Shown: piece by piece, positions 22,801-30,489 of the stretch
How positions within the stretch are numbered: the stretch's first letter is position 1
Layout of the letters: each line of letters opens with the position of its first letter
DNA from: Amyelois transitella
Taxonomy: Eukaryota > Arthropoda > Insecta > Lepidoptera > Pyralidae
Direction of reading: 5' to 3'
DNA: 64,000 nucleotides
Assembly: GCF_032362555.1 (NCBI RefSeq)
Contig: NC_083506.1
Location: forward strand, 605,501 to 669,500
Notes under the pieces: generated by a model
The model's database searches: none
What the model saw: only the letters and a program-made list of their open reading frames with translations
Told to the model about the DNA's origin: nothing
Translations under genes and position numbers: made by a program

Positions 22801-23026
22801 CGCGCGATCTGATTCGGCGTACGATTCGGCCAGAAGCAGCCCAGCCAATCAGAGAGCGCCTGTTTGCTATGCGACAGTGACGTACTTCAATGTGAATGAC
22901 AGTGAAGATAGCAGCAGCATTCGCACGGAGTTCACGTTGCTGGATTGCGAGGCCGATGAGAGGGATGAAGACGAGAACACCCAGAATATTATCAATGAAA
23001 GCATTGAGCTCGTGAGCTCGTTATGA
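8208..23026 (+). CDS. Orphan two-exon protein gene (span), function unknown
   Basis: Proposed model: exon 1 at 8208-8255, intron of ~14.3 kb, exon 2 at 22544-23026, giving 176 aa. Exon 1 encodes MVLTDFLTETRRRWLK and ends at AAG|GTGAGG, a good donor in phase 0. Exon 2 starts after TTTGTTCCAG, also in phase 0. The protein has a basic amphipathic N-terminus across the join (RRRWLK then AFKLFKRNKSNKAARN), a Ser/Asn/Tyr-rich low-complexity middle and an acidic C-terminus ending ELVSSL. No known domain, signal peptide or membrane segment is recognised. Exon 2 is well supported by composition, acceptor and nearby poly(A) signal. The link to exon 1 is inference from phase and spacing; further exons inside the repeat-filled intron cannot be excluded. 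Confidence 0.5.
8256..9800. other. Intron of the orphan gene, nothing recognised
   Basis: AT-rich with short poly-T and TG runs; no repeat family of this window is evident and no coding exon is seen. Confidence 0.35.
9807..9878 (+). repeat. Family A, degenerate 3' fragment
   Basis: CGCTGAACGTGACC, GAGACTGTTGGCACT and TCTACCCCGTAAGGGA are recognisable. It runs into an oppositely oriented LINE tail, forming a tail-to-tail junction. Confidence 0.55.
9880..9960 (-). repeat. LINE 3' end, subfamily 2
   Basis: The minus strand reads GTAGCAAGTGGAAATCCATA, TCTGCCTACCCCAATGGGAG and a TTTGTATGTATG tail. This is the same terminal module as at 21186-21318 and resembles the LINE 3' ends at 30836, 35636 and 57761. 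Confidence 0.55.
9962..10745. other. Intron sequence, mostly unrecognised
   Basis: A weak family A 5' relic in antisense is visible at about 10405-10450 (GTAACTGCCGAAAACCACAC, AATAGGACCACTGCAT). No exon seen. Confidence 0.35.
10747..10976 (-). repeat. Family A, lacking its 5' end
   Basis: Antisense copy from the ATGCATACATATAGTC tail to CCATGGGAAGGATATAGA; the GTGCCGTGTGG start is lost. Confidence 0.8.
11170..11503 (+). mobile_element. Non-autonomous Helitron, second type
   Basis: Starts TCTATAATATAAAAATGAAT, has AAGAACGCCTGGACCAATTTGG in its 5' third and ends GTCTGTCGGGTCCGCTAG followed by T. Another Helitron begins within about ten bases of its end. Confidence 0.6.
11514..11723 (+). mobile_element. 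Non-autonomous Helitron (LEP1-type)
   Basis: Core GAACCGATTACCATGAAATT, GCGGGATTGATAGGG and the end GCGGGCGGCCGCTAG|T. The start TCCTACTTATATACTAT is partly duplicated (TCCTACTTATCCTACTTATA). Confidence 0.75.
12058..12250 (+). repeat. tRNA-derived SINE, family B, with head deletion
   Basis: Head GGCCTCTGTGGCGCAGCTGT is followed by a loss of about eleven bases in the anticodon region (CTTGTCTGTCTGTCCCGGG). Body is normal. A family A copy in antisense abuts it at 12251. Confidence 0.8.
12251..12496 (-). repeat. Family A retroposon, nearly full length
   Basis: Antisense copy from ATACATATGGTCACGTC to GTGGTGCCGGGAATCA; the last bases of the 5' end are lost into a Helitron remnant. Confidence 0.85.
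12500..12537 (+). repeat. Helitron 3' remnant
   Basis: ACGCGGACGAAGTTGCGGGC followed by ACAGCTAG|T. Confidence 0.5.
12540..12980. other. Intron sequence, nothing recognised
   Basis: AT-rich, no repeat or exon detected. Confidence 0.35.
12981..13240 (+). repeat. Family A retroposon, full length
   Basis: From CCGTGTGGTTCCCGTCACCA to the CTGTATGTATGTATA tail; more diverged than most copies. Confidence 0.85.
13268..13350 (-). repeat. LINE 3' end fragment
   Basis: The minus strand carries GTCTCTATCTACCCCTACGGG followed by AAAGAACAGG, close to the TCTGCCTACCCCTCCGGGAA terminal motif of the other LINE copies. Confidence 0.4.
13351..13556. other. Intron sequence, nothing recognised
   Basis: No repeat or exon seen. 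Confidence 0.3.
13558..13834 (+). repeat. Family A retroposon with long ATGT tail
   Basis: Complete copy; the tail is the longest in the window, about eight tandem GTAT units (13804-13834). Confidence 0.88.
14245..14392. mobile_element. 148-bp hAT-type MITE
   Basis: Imperfect terminal inverted repeats (TAGAGATGCCAAGAATA against TAGAGTTGCCACGAATA) are flanked by a perfect 8-bp duplication GTAATTAC at 14237-14244 and 14393-14400, the TSD length of hAT elements. The interior is built of CCGAATATTCGG / TATTCGGCCA units, giving a strongly foldable element with no coding capacity. Confidence 0.82.
14633..14817 (-). repeat. Family A, 5'-truncated
   Basis: Antisense copy from the ACATACATACATATGATC tail to AAGCCTATCCCTTA; the 5' third is absent. 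Confidence 0.82.
14820..15203. other. Intron sequence, mostly unrecognised
   Basis: Only a Helitron-like scrap at about 15155-15187 (CGCGGGAACGAAGTTTCGG). No exon seen. Confidence 0.35.
15204..15282 (+). repeat. Family A, 3' fragment
   Basis: GAGAGCGGCCTTTATGTC, CAAGACTGTCGGCTCTACTT and GATAAAGACGTGATTCTATA; diverged. Confidence 0.55.
15336..15664 (-). repeat. tRNA-derived SINE, family C, most complete copy
   Basis: On the minus strand the tRNA-like head starts at about 15663 with GAGCGCCGATGGTCGAATGG (A-box-like) and has a clear B box GGTTCAAATCCC near 15590. The body includes CTGCAAAGGTTGCGGAGGTC and GAGTCGCTTCGTATAAAAAC. Related copies: 190-430, 53975-54200, and pieces at 27345, 48001 and 49075. 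Confidence 0.65.
15696..15952 (+). repeat. Family A retroposon, full length
   Basis: Starts TGTGTGGTTCCCGGCACCAA; about ten bases of TACCCCGCAAGGG are missing near 15912. Ends ATATGTATGTATGTATG. Confidence 0.85.
15956..16228. other. Intron sequence, nothing recognised
   Basis: No repeat or exon detected. Confidence 0.3.
16231..16465 (+). repeat. Family A retroposon, internally shortened
   Basis: Intact start GCCGTGTGGTTCCCGGAACC and tail ATATGTATGT, with small internal deletions (for example, the GGACCACTCCATCTC segment). Confidence 0.82.
16657..16922 (-). mobile_element. Family A retroposon with 11-bp TSD
   Basis: Reference copy. It is flanked by AATCGTATCAT on both sides (16646-16656 and 16923-16933). 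In sense direction the element runs GTGCCGTGTGGTTCCCGGCA ... GACGTGAT then (ATGT)n, about 266 bp. Two hairpins are built in: GTGCCG/CGGCAC at the 5' end and CAGTCTT/AAGACTG in the 3' third. The long variable TSD and the 3' simple tail show retrotransposition by a LINE machinery. No convincing Pol III A/B boxes are visible. Confidence 0.9.
16940..18030. other. Intron sequence, mostly unrecognised
   Basis: Holds a 13-bp inverted repeat ATCTCATTTTAAT / ATTAAAATGAGAT at 17591-17636, perhaps a small MITE. No exon seen. Confidence 0.35.
18041..18113 (+). repeat. Degenerate tRNA-like sequence
   Basis: TTGATGGCTGCGTGGTTAAGG resembles a Leu/Ser-type A box and AGATTTGAAACCC a B box, but the stems do not pair well and no T-run follows. 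A tRNA pseudogene or SINE head. Confidence 0.35.
18120..19215. other. Intron sequence, nothing recognised
   Basis: AT-rich, chance frames only. Confidence 0.3.
19219..19380 (+). repeat. Family A, 5'-truncated
   Basis: Starts inside the element at CTTGGGATTCTTC and runs to the CCATATGTATGTACATATG tail. Confidence 0.82.
19381..20000. other. Intron sequence, nothing recognised
   Basis: A G+C-richer patch around 19475-19550 (GTGCCGGCCACTGCCCACCC) is not coding in any obvious way. Confidence 0.3.
20003..20214 (-). mobile_element. Non-autonomous Helitron (GAGGAAAG type)
   Basis: Minus strand starts near TCCACACTAATAATAAAGAGG, contains AAACTACTGGTCCGATTTTG and ends GCCGGGGCGGGCCGCTA. It is a classic lepidopteran Helitron variant, shared in part with 43004-43140. 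Confidence 0.6.
20216..20936. other. Intron sequence, nothing recognised
   Basis: Poly-T-rich; no repeat or exon detected. Confidence 0.3.
20939..21145. repeat. Two rearranged family A pieces
   Basis: An antisense 3' part at 20939-21035 (CATACATACGC, CACGTCTATATCC, AGCCAACAATCTTGAAAAG) is followed by a sense copy with a large internal deletion at 21080-21145 (TTTATAAACTTGTGATTC joined to ATATAGACGTGG and ATGTATGTATG). Confidence 0.6.
21186..21318 (+). repeat. LINE 3' end, subfamily 2
   Basis: Sense reading gives a degenerate reverse-transcriptase C-terminal tail (VMSVEEAEVVCKHRSKW) followed by TCTGCCTACTCCAATGGGAG and GGCGTGACGGTATGTA. Same module as 9880-9960. Confidence 0.5.
21600..21980 (+). 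repeat. Helitron-like fragments
   Basis: Two partial copies in a row: GGATGTGAGTTTGTTTCTCT with CTGAACGGATTTTATGAAA (about 21640-21730), and TAGTATTATAAATAGGACAA through TCCACGGGAGCAAAACCCCG (about 21812-21975). Neither keeps a clear CTAG end. Confidence 0.4.
21985..22543. other. Intron end before the orphan terminal exon
   Basis: No repeat recognised. The last 13 bases (CCTTTGTTCCAG preceded by T) form a good acceptor. Confidence 0.35.
22544..23026 (+). CDS. Orphan gene, terminal exon
   Basis: A 160-codon open exon with clearly coding composition, far richer in G+C than its surroundings. It starts after TTTGTTCCAG and ends in TGA. The product begins AFKLFKRNKSNKAARN, has a Cys pair in RFCACRASLPP, a Ser/Asn/Tyr-rich tract, then a better-ordered segment VCYATVTYFNVNDSED..RTEFTLLDCEADER and an acidic tail. 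The segment around CYATVTYFNV is the part most likely to fold or bind a partner. No family recognised. Confidence 0.72.
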   Translation, partial: AFKLFKRNKSNKAARNRISPALVRSPSYSGTVDARSEIDLQRFCACRASLPPLRAASSENNSNYSSYNSYSSRNDSIETYDRNFDGARSDSAYDSARSSPANQRAPVCYATVTYFNVNDSEDSSSIRTEFTLLDCEADERDEDENTQNIINESIELVSSL

Positions 23027-23085
23027 ACAAGCTACGCGTGTAAATGTAGCCGCTAAAATGTTACTTGATGGACGTTTTAATTTTA

Positions 23086-23091
23086 AATAAA
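23086..23091 (+). promoter_or_regulatory. Poly(A) signal AATAAA
   Basis: Canonical hexamer 60 bases after the orphan gene's stop codon, followed by a T/G-rich stretch (TTGCTTTGTTAC). Confidence 0.55.
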
Positions 23092-23099
23092 TTGAAAAT

Positions 23100-24690
23100 T
23101 GCTTTGTTACAAAAACAAAAGTTGGGAAGTACGAAACTAATAAGAAAAATATTTTTGAGATTCATTAGTAAGAGGTGTGGGTGAGCATAATTTTAAATTA
23201 ATTTTATACATTTCCTAAGTTAGCCATTTCGAATTTAATTACAGCCTAACATATAAATTATGCTTCGATATTTAATCAACTGAATGAGTATTATTTTAGA
23301 ACTGGGTTAGACTCCCTAGTACCCAAGAAACTAAACAAGGATAATACTTGTTTATTTTCAGCCATTGTTATGACATTATTATCATAATCACATCGTTTCG
23401 ACAACTGACGTGTTCGTGTTATTGACCTAAATACGTAATATCGAAAAACATGCGTTATTTCGTCTCGATATCCTATGATAGACACTTCTGCGAATTCGTG
23501 GGCGTGTGTTAGGTACACAGCTTATTTACTACATAAAAATGTTGACTGTAACAATTTCTGCAAAATATTTTGTTTAACACTGAGATGAGTTGATTTGTGG
23601 ATGGATCTGAATTGATTAGTCAAACAAGTTATACTCGTACATGTCATTTGAAGTTATAATTTGGGTTATTTGTAAAATCTATGAAATAGTCCAATAACTT
23701 TTTTATACGTTAATAATACTGAGGCTTGTTGTTCGAGCATTCAATACAAAAGATCTGTGTCATTGGCGTGTAGTTTATTTGGTCATTTTATTTAATAATT
23801 ATTTGTTGGAATCACTTTTTTAATTTTTATACTTATAATACAGTTGACAATCAGTCAAAACTTTTCTTTTGTACAGCATAATCTTGACTGGACTATCTAT
23901 ACAGAATCTACGCATCTTTTAACTACCCACACATTTATCTTTGAGTGATAATTTGGTTGAGTATTATTTTCAAAGTGACATTTTAGCGACACCGAAAATG
24001 AATAGTGCGAGAGTACCAAATAATTGTGATATTTGTAAGTGTATATTTAAAATAATTTAAATTCGTTGATCTCATATGTGTAGATTTTATGAATGTTTTG
24101 ATGAATGATATGCTTAGAAGTAAATAAGGCTTTAAACATATGAACTTCAACCAAATAATTTATTGAAATTAAAAATTCATAATATTACAAAAAAAAACAA
24201 CATTTGTGAAAAATTTAATCCCTATTTAAAAAAAAATTAAGTATCATAAATCACCAATGTACCTATAGGATCATTCCTATACATTTGTGATTTTAAAATA
24301 AATGTCTTCATTTGTCTGAAATATTTTAAATACGACTCATAAATGTTCTATTGGTTTTGATAAATGTATTTTACGCAAATATATGATCGAATTTAAGGAC
24401 GTATGGTATCATCTTTATTCGAAATATTTACATACATATATTGACATATATATCTGTTTATATAATCTAAAAATAATGTAACTATGATCCGCTACGTTAT
24501 CGTGGTCAATATCGATTTACTGTGCATAAATATTTTTGTAATAATAATAATAAATGTAATAATTAGAATTATTGAAATATTAAACGATATTAATAATTTC
24601 ACTTGTTCTTTGATTTTATACAAAAGGTATACTATTTCCTTTTTGCTGAATTTCATCCGAATTGCTTCAGTATTTACTTTAGAAATACAC
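23100..24690. other. Intergenic, nothing recognised
   Basis: Long AT-rich stretch without family A copies, coding signal or inverted-repeat element. Confidence 0.35.
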
Positions 24691-24694
24691 CTTA

Positions 24695-24937
24695 ATGATA
24701 AATGAACAGATGGTCGTGCTGGGTCCAGGTAGAAGGGGCAGGCCAAAAAGATCATGGCTGAACGTCGCAAAACATGATATCCGAGCCAATGGACTGAAAT
24801 CCGAGGACGCCGAAAACCCGACCAAGTGGAGAGAGAAGACGGAAGGCGGACCCCGGGCCCCGAAACACTTCTGTGGAGGGTGCAACTGGGTGCACGCAGA
24901 GATGAAAGAGAGAGAGATCATTCGTGTTATATTTTGA
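24695..24937 (+). pseudogene. RTE-like LINE reverse-transcriptase C-terminus
   Basis: An 80-codon open frame contains GRRGRPKRSWLNVAKHDIRA, the type of motif found at the C-terminus of LINE reverse transcriptases (GRP.K.W...). The rest of the polymerase is absent, so this is a 5'-truncated insertion or relic. A related but broken copy lies at 31360-31700 on the minus strand (matching AAGATCATGGCTG.ACGTCGC and CAATGGACTGAAAT). A remnant, not a host gene. Confidence 0.55.
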
Positions 24938-24939
24938 CT

Positions 24940-25214
24940 AAACATAGCTAAGGTCTTTTCAAAACTTTTTGATCTGTTCTGACCGTAAGAGACATGTGCT
25001 TGAAATGATAAAAATACTTAAAAAAGCCATAAGAGAACTTTTAATCGAAAAAATATTAGAAATTGCCTCTTTTTCCAATCAATTTTATCTACTCAATAAT
25101 TTTACAATAACGAAACCTGCACATGCAATTATATTTATATAAACATTTTTATTTTTTATTCGTTCAGGAAATTTTCAAAGAATGTTAGGACAATGAAACT
25201 GTAGTCGTATTCAT
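24940..25214. other. Intergenic, nothing recognised
   Basis: No repeat or coding signal detected. Confidence 0.3.
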
Positions 25215-25381
25215 ATAGACGTGCCATATCCCTTGCGGGGTTGACAGAGCCAACTGTCTTTCAAGAACGACAGGTTTCTAGCCCATCGCCTACAAGAATA
25301 ATCCTACGTTTATTAGCCTTCCCTTTTGCTACAACCATGGGGGGAGTGGTCCTATTCTAAAGAGCCGGGAACCACACGGCA
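25215..25381 (-). repeat. Family A, internally deleted
   Basis: Antisense copy with both ends (ATATAGACGTGCCATATCCC; GCCGGGAACCACACGGCA) but about 100 bases missing inside and no ATGT tail. Confidence 0.75.
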
Positions 25382-25384
25382 TCA

Positions 25385-25708
25385 TTTATTTAAACAATAT
25401 TATTACATAGATAATACTCCGTCAAGTGTTTACCTCGCAAGTCACAGGGGTGTGTTATAGTGTGGGAGGTTCATTTTGGAAGCTACATGTTATTATTACA
25501 TGTTGGAGATATGATTACGGAATTGTGAAAGTTTTCCAAGATCGAATGGTCTCTATTTCAGATAAGATAACCACGATTTATGAACGAGACTTTCTCTAGA
25601 GCCGTCGTTATATTAAATTAAGTTGTTTATTTAATTTGATTATTTTATACTTAGACATTCATTCTTTTTTTGAGAGGTTGAGGTAGAGGTTTGAGGTTTG
25701 TATATAAA
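25385..25708. other. Intergenic, nothing recognised
   Basis: No repeat or coding signal detected. Confidence 0.3.
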
Positions 25709-25711
25709 TAA

Positions 25712-25949
25712 ATAAATATATACGGGACAAATTACACAGATTGAGTTAGCCTCGAAGTAAGTTCGAGACTTGTGTTACGAGATACTAACTCAACGATACT
25801 ATATTTTAGAATAAATATTTATATAGATAAACATCCAAGACCCAGGCAAGTCAAAGAAAGTTCGTTTCTCATCATGCCCTGGCCGGGATTCAAACCCGGG
25901 ACCTCCGGTGACACAGACAAGCGCACTACCGCTGCGCAACAAAGGCCGT
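25712..25949 (-). repeat. tRNA-derived SINE, family B, full length
   Basis: Antisense copy with its AT-rich tail on the left (ATATATACGGGACAAATTAC) and the tRNA-like head ending GCAACAAAGGCCGT on the right. Confidence 0.8.
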
Positions 25950-25952
25950 CAA

Positions 25953-26043
25953 GTGTCCTATCCTATCCCGTATTCGCCTTTTACGACATCCATGGGAAAG
26001 ATACGGAGACGTTGTATTATATAGTGCCGTAAACCACACGACA
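25953..26043 (-). repeat. Family A, 5' fragment
   Basis: Only the 5' third in antisense: ATTCGCCTTTTACGACATCC, GTGCCGTAAACCACACGACAC. Truncated by the SINE B copy on its left. Confidence 0.65.
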
Positions 26044-26069
26044 CCAACACACAAATACAATAATAACAT

Positions 26070-26329
26070 ACATACATATGACCACGTCTATATATATCCC
26101 TAGCGGGGTAGACATAGCCACCATTCTTGAAAAGACTGATAGGCCACGCTTAGCTGTTTGGCTTAGTGATAGAATTGAGATTCAAATAGCGACAGGTTGC
26201 TAGCCCATCGCTTAAAAGAGGAATCCCAAGTTTATAAGCCTATTCCTTAGTCGCCTTTTACGACATCCGTGGAAAAGAGATGGAGTGGTCCTATTCTTTT
26301 TTGTAATGGTGCCGGGAACCACACGGCAC
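26070..26329 (-). mobile_element. Family A retroposon with 11-bp TSD
   Basis: Flanked by AATAATAACAT at 26059-26069 and 26330-26340. Full length in antisense, with ATATATCCC duplicated by two bases. Confidence 0.9.
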
Positions 26330-26483
26330 AATAATAACATTTTTTCCCCAAGTTTATTGGCTGACATCATTCGGTTCGCTCGCTCAGTCAAACTCTTTGA
26401 AGAACCTAAATAATATGGACCCGATCTCTATGCTATATGCCCGAGGACAAATTACAATGAATATTAAGATCGAAAAGCATAGT

Positions 26484-26752
26484 GCCGTGTGGTTCCCGGC
26501 ACCAGTACAAAAAAGAATAGGACCAATCCATCTCTTCCCTATGGATGTCGTAAAAGGCGGCAAAGGGATAGGCTTCAAACTTGGGATTCTTTTTTTAGGC
26601 GATGGGCTTGCAACCTGTCACTATTTGAATCTGAATTCTACGAGTGTCATTAAACCAAATAACTCAGCGTGGCCTGTCAGTCTTTTCAAGACTGTTGGCT
26701 CTGTCTACCCCACAAGGGATATAGACGTGACCATATGTATGTATGTATGTAT
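26484..26752 (+). mobile_element. Family A retroposon with 12-bp TSD
   Basis: Flanked by GAAAAGCATAGT at 26472-26483 and 26753-26764. Full length with an ATGTATGTATGTAT tail. The start could be shifted two bases left because GT is shared by the TSD and the element. Confidence 0.9.
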
Positions 26753-26921
26753 GAAAAGCATAGTAAATAAGTGATTACTGTACACAAAGCGGACAGGACC
26801 GGTACTGCAACAATTAAACCCTTTAATAATTGAGAGAACACAAAAAGATCCCAGCCATTGTGACTGGACTCCGGGATAATGTCGCTAAAACAGGTTCCCT
26901 CGTGTAAGGATATACAACATA

Positions 26922-27078
26922 CCTATATATAATCAAGTCTTTATCTCTGACGGGGAAGATAGAGTCAACAGTCTCGAAAAATCTGACTGAACACGTTAAG
27001 ATGTATGGCTTAATGATGGAATTGAGATTTTGAATAGTGTCAGATTGCCAGTACATCGCCAACAAGAAGAATCTCAAT
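26922..27078 (-). repeat. Family A, old 5'-truncated copy
   Basis: Diverged antisense copy: ATATATAATCAAGTCTTTATC, GGCTTAATGATGGAATTGAG, CATCGCCAACAAGAAGAATC. Confidence 0.6.
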
Positions 27079-27084
27079 GATATT

Positions 27085-27330
27085 TACCTCTGTGGTGCAG
27101 CGGTAGTACGCTTGTCTGTGACATCGGAGGTCCCGGGTTCAAATCCCGGCCAGGGCATGATGAGAAAATAACTTTTTCTAATCGGTCTGAGTCTTGGATG
27201 TTTATCTATATCAGTATCTATTATAAAATATAGTATCGTTGAGTTAGTATCTCGTAACACAAGTCTCAAACTTACTTCGAGGCTAACTTAATCTGTGTAA
27301 TTTGTCCTGTATATATTTATTTATTTATAT
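27085..27330 (+). repeat. tRNA-derived SINE, family B, full length
   Basis: Head ACCTCTGTGGTGCAGCGGTA with B box GGTTCAAATCCC, body and AT-rich tail as in the 6136 copy. Confidence 0.8.
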
Positions 27331-27344
27331 AAATATTCATTTTT

Positions 27345-27420
27345 GTTTTTTGTCCCGGTTGTATCCTCACCACTTTGGAGATGAGCCCGGCGTATTTAAT
27401 ACCGGTATACACCTGAGTGA
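27345..27420 (-). repeat. SINE family C, body fragment
   Basis: TTTTGTCCCGGTTGTATCCTC and GGAGATGAGCCCGG match the body of the 53975 copy. Confidence 0.4.
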
Positions 27421-27424
27421 TAAG

Positions 27425-27690
27425 GGTTGTCTACACTTAACATTTTTTTATAACTAGAAATTACTTGAAAATTATTTTTATGGCAAAACAACGTTTGCCG
27501 GGACAGTTAGTAAGTATATAAAAGAAGAAAGCGAATGATTGACTGACATATCAACACACAGCCCAAATCGCTGAGTATAAAGACTTGAAATTCGGCGTGT
27601 AGGTTCTTAATGTGGTTTAGAGTGGTAAGAAATTCCCGCGGGAACGGAAATTGTGATGATTTTTCATATGACGCGGGCCGTCCTTAGTCA
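27425..27690 (+). repeat. Helitron remnants
   Basis: AAATTACTTGAAAATTATTT and CAACGTTTGCCGGGACAGTTAG|T (27430-27512) match 49318-49378. A second piece follows with AAATTCCCGCGGGAACGG and ACGCGGGCCGTCCTTAG|T (to about 27688). Confidence 0.45.
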
Positions 27691-27694
27691 TTAT

Positions 27695-28220
27695 AATATG
27701 TGCTGACGGCTCACAGATAAATATATTTTTATTTAGAGTTTTTAGTGATTCCATATGGATTTTTACAACATAACTGACAAATTTGTCAGCGATCCGGTTT
27801 TCTTTTTCATACGGTCTTAACTAGAATTGTTATTTTACACACATTTTTAAGCAAAATCCCAAATAAACGAGAATCGTTTACGCATTGTACACATCAATAG
27901 GAACCAACCAACTCATTCCTTCATTCATTCAACATTAGCAGATTTATGGAACAGGTTTTACTCGTTCCAAATATTATTTTGGCCGGAGCATGTATTATAT
28001 ATTTTTTTTTGACACAATTCTGACAATAATTGCAAACAAGTTATTGGTGTCACACGTGCCTACAATAGCAGATTACTGATAATTTCCTTTATGGATGGTA
28101 TTTAGAGAGCTGGTTCTGATATTGGGTAATTAGAAGAAATTTTCAATGCTAAATGACTTGGTAAAAGATTACAAAATCATGCAACTTCAGCACGAGGTTT
28201 GGGGGTTTTTTTATACATAA
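27695..28220. other. Intergenic, nothing recognised
   Basis: No repeat or coding signal detected. Confidence 0.3.
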
Positions 28221-28222
28221 AA

Positions 28223-28325
28223 TCACGCTTTTTTCCTGACGAATGAGGGACTGACGGGACGGAGACTATAATATCTTTCCACTAGCCACGATACCTGCAT
28301 ACTTCTTTCGCATCATCCAAATTAA
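28223..28325 (-). repeat. LINE 3' end fragment
   Basis: The minus strand reads GATGCGAAAGAAGTATGCAGG, TCGTGGCTAGTGGAAAGAT and AAAAAGCGTGATTTTATGTAT, a diverged version of the terminal LINE module. Confidence 0.5.
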
Positions 28326-28450
28326 AAAGTCTCTTCAAACAAGTTGTGCTGCTTCGCGTACTCTTTACCTGACTTTCACCCTTTTGCGTTATAAGTAACA
28401 AAAAAACTGATAACTGTCAGTTTATACATTACCTAATAGGGAAAATAATA

Positions 28451-28566
28451 TATACATACATATACTCACGTTTATATCCCTTGCGGGGTAGACAGAGCCA
28501 GCAGTCTTGAAAAGTCTGACAGATCAGGTTCACCTGTTTGGTTTAATGATAGAATTGATATTCTAA
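28451..28566 (-). repeat. Family A, 3' half
   Basis: Antisense from ACATACATATACTCACG to AATGATAGAATTGATATTCT; joined directly to a SINE B fragment. Confidence 0.72.
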
Positions 28567-28674
28567 TCAGGCCAATCAGAGAAAGTTCTTTTCTCACCAT
28601 GCTCGGGCCGGGATTCGAACCCGTAACCTCCGGTGTCACAGACAAGCGTACTACCGTTGCGCCATAGAAGCCGT
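28567..28674 (-). repeat. tRNA-derived SINE, family B, head half
   Basis: CAGGCCAATCAGAGAAAGTTC to GCGCCATAGAAGCCGT in antisense; the tail half is missing at the family A junction. Confidence 0.72.
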
Positions 28675-28679
28675 TAATT

Positions 28680-29178
28680 TAACCTTCAATCATAAACTTC
28701 TGTAGGAGTAATAACAAAACTTCTCGCAAAGAAGCCGTGGCAAACTTAATTCGAAATGACCAAGTTAAATAAGTATCTTACTAACTCACTAACTTTCAGG
28801 GACGAAGAATTCGGAAACCTCTGAAGAGCGAATAGATCGCTTGCTAAGGTCAAGTAAATATTTACCGCTAGTTTAGGAGATCATACAGATAAACATACAA
28901 TTATTTGTTTAGGGTACAGATTGTTATCTTTATTATTGTTATGGAACTAATTGACAATGAAATTTGATCAGTCTGAGGTTGGATTGTACTATGTCGGATA
29001 AGTTTTATTCAGTAGGTGCCTAAGTCTTACTTTATTTTTTTTTATCTTGATATGATTATTCATTATTGCTTAATTTTATAGAAATCTTGAAAAAATGTTA
29101 AGTTCTAGCTATGAAAATCCTATAAATTAACAAGCCATAGGTATAATTTGACGGAATTTCATAGAATTAATTAATACA
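28680..29178. other. Intergenic, nothing recognised
   Basis: No repeat or coding signal detected. Confidence 0.3.
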
Positions 29179-29179
29179 T

Positions 29180-29261
29180 AGATATGGTCACCACGTCTAT
29201 ATCCCTTGCGGAGTAGACGGACTCAGCAGTCTTAAAAACTGGCAGGCCACCTTCAGCTGTT
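29180..29261 (-). repeat. Family A, 3' fragment
   Basis: ATATGGTCACCACGTCTATA through GGCCACCTTCAGCTGTTA in antisense. Confidence 0.65.
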
Positions 29262-29330
29262 AGGTATAATTTATTACTTTCGCTACACAAATATGGTGTG
29301 CCTCAATTAAAAACCAGTTAAATTATATTA

Positions 29331-29580
29331 CCGTGTGGTTCCCAGCACCAATACAAAAAGAATAGGACCATTCCATCTCTTTCCCATGGATGTCGTAAAA
29401 GGCGACTAAAGGATAGGTTTATACATTTTGGATTCTTTTTTAGGCGATGAGCTAGCAACCTGTCACTATTTGAATCTCAATTCTATCATTAAGCCAAATA
29501 GCTGAACGTGGCCATTCAGTATTTTCAAGACTGTTGGCTTTGTCTAGGCCACAAGGAATTTATACGTGACCATATGTATG
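29331..29580 (+). repeat. Family A retroposon, full length
   Basis: From CCGTGTGGTTCCCAGCACCA to GACCATATGTATG; the tail is short. Confidence 0.86.
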
Positions 29581-29584
29581 AAGT

Positions 29585-29989
29585 TTTTTGAGTATTTTGT
29601 TCTATTTGAGTCTACATAGTTCATGTCTGTATGTATGTATGCTCATACATATGAAAGTATCTTTAATCCACCATATGAAATTGTAAACAACAATTTTAAA
29701 CCCTAAACCACAATGAATATCTCGTGCCACACGTGAAAAAAAATATACAAATAATCTCCACTTAATCCTGGAGAGGTCAAAGAATACAATTACCCAAGCG
29801 GTGCCATATCGTACTCAAGATCGTCGCAGGCGCAGAGTACGCAATGAATGCCTATTAAACTATTAATACTCACCGTACAATACGTGTGACGTGTTGTTGT
29901 CATGTCACAAAGAATGCCGACACAAAGTGGTCCTTTTGTACCGATTGTAACTTGACATCTTCAGGTCACCATAAAATGGTTATCGAAAG
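29585..29989. other. Intergenic, nothing recognised
   Basis: No repeat or coding signal detected. Confidence 0.3.
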
Positions 29990-29991
29990 GT

Positions 29992-30261
29992 GCCGTGTGG
30001 TTCCCAGCATCAAAAGATAAAATAATAGGACCACTTCATCATTTTACAATTGATGTCGTTTAAGGCGGCTAAAGGATGTGGCATGAAGTTTGTATGCCTA
30101 AATGATGGGATTGAGATTCAAATATTTAGCTATTTGAATCTCAATCCATCTCACTCCATCGAAAAACCTCAAGTTAATTATCCTTTCCCTTAGTCGTCTT
30201 GTACAACATACATGTGAAAAATAGAATTGTCCTATTCTTAAATATCGGGAACCGCACGGCC
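29992..30261. repeat. Foldback pair of family A 5' halves
   Basis: A sense 5' half (from GCCGTGTGGTTCCCAGCATC) runs into an antisense 5' half (ending ATATCGGGAACCGCACGGC). They meet at a perfect 15-bp inverted repeat GGATTGAGATTCAAA / TTTGAATCTCAATCC (30107-30121, 30132-30146). The whole 270 bp is an imperfect palindrome. Confidence 0.7.
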
Positions 30262-30485
30262 TTATGCAAGATAAAATTCAATTTACCTGTCGGCCATTAT
30301 ATCCGCAGGTTTTATTGCTCCATTTTGCTAGTCCGTTTTTGATTGACGACATATTGTGGTTATCCAATAGACGCGACAATACACAACACAATCAAGTGAT
30401 CACATTCAATCATACCAATGCCAAACGAGGTGTCAACGACGCTGTTCTGTCTGTTATTTAGTATCCTGTTGATCATGATCATACA
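30262..30485. other. Intergenic, nothing recognised
   Basis: No repeat or coding signal detected. Confidence 0.3.
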
Positions 30486-30489
30486 TCTA

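Noticed and set aside
26397-26774. 125-codon open frame
   Set aside because: Runs through a family A copy including its TSDs and ATGT tail; chance frame.
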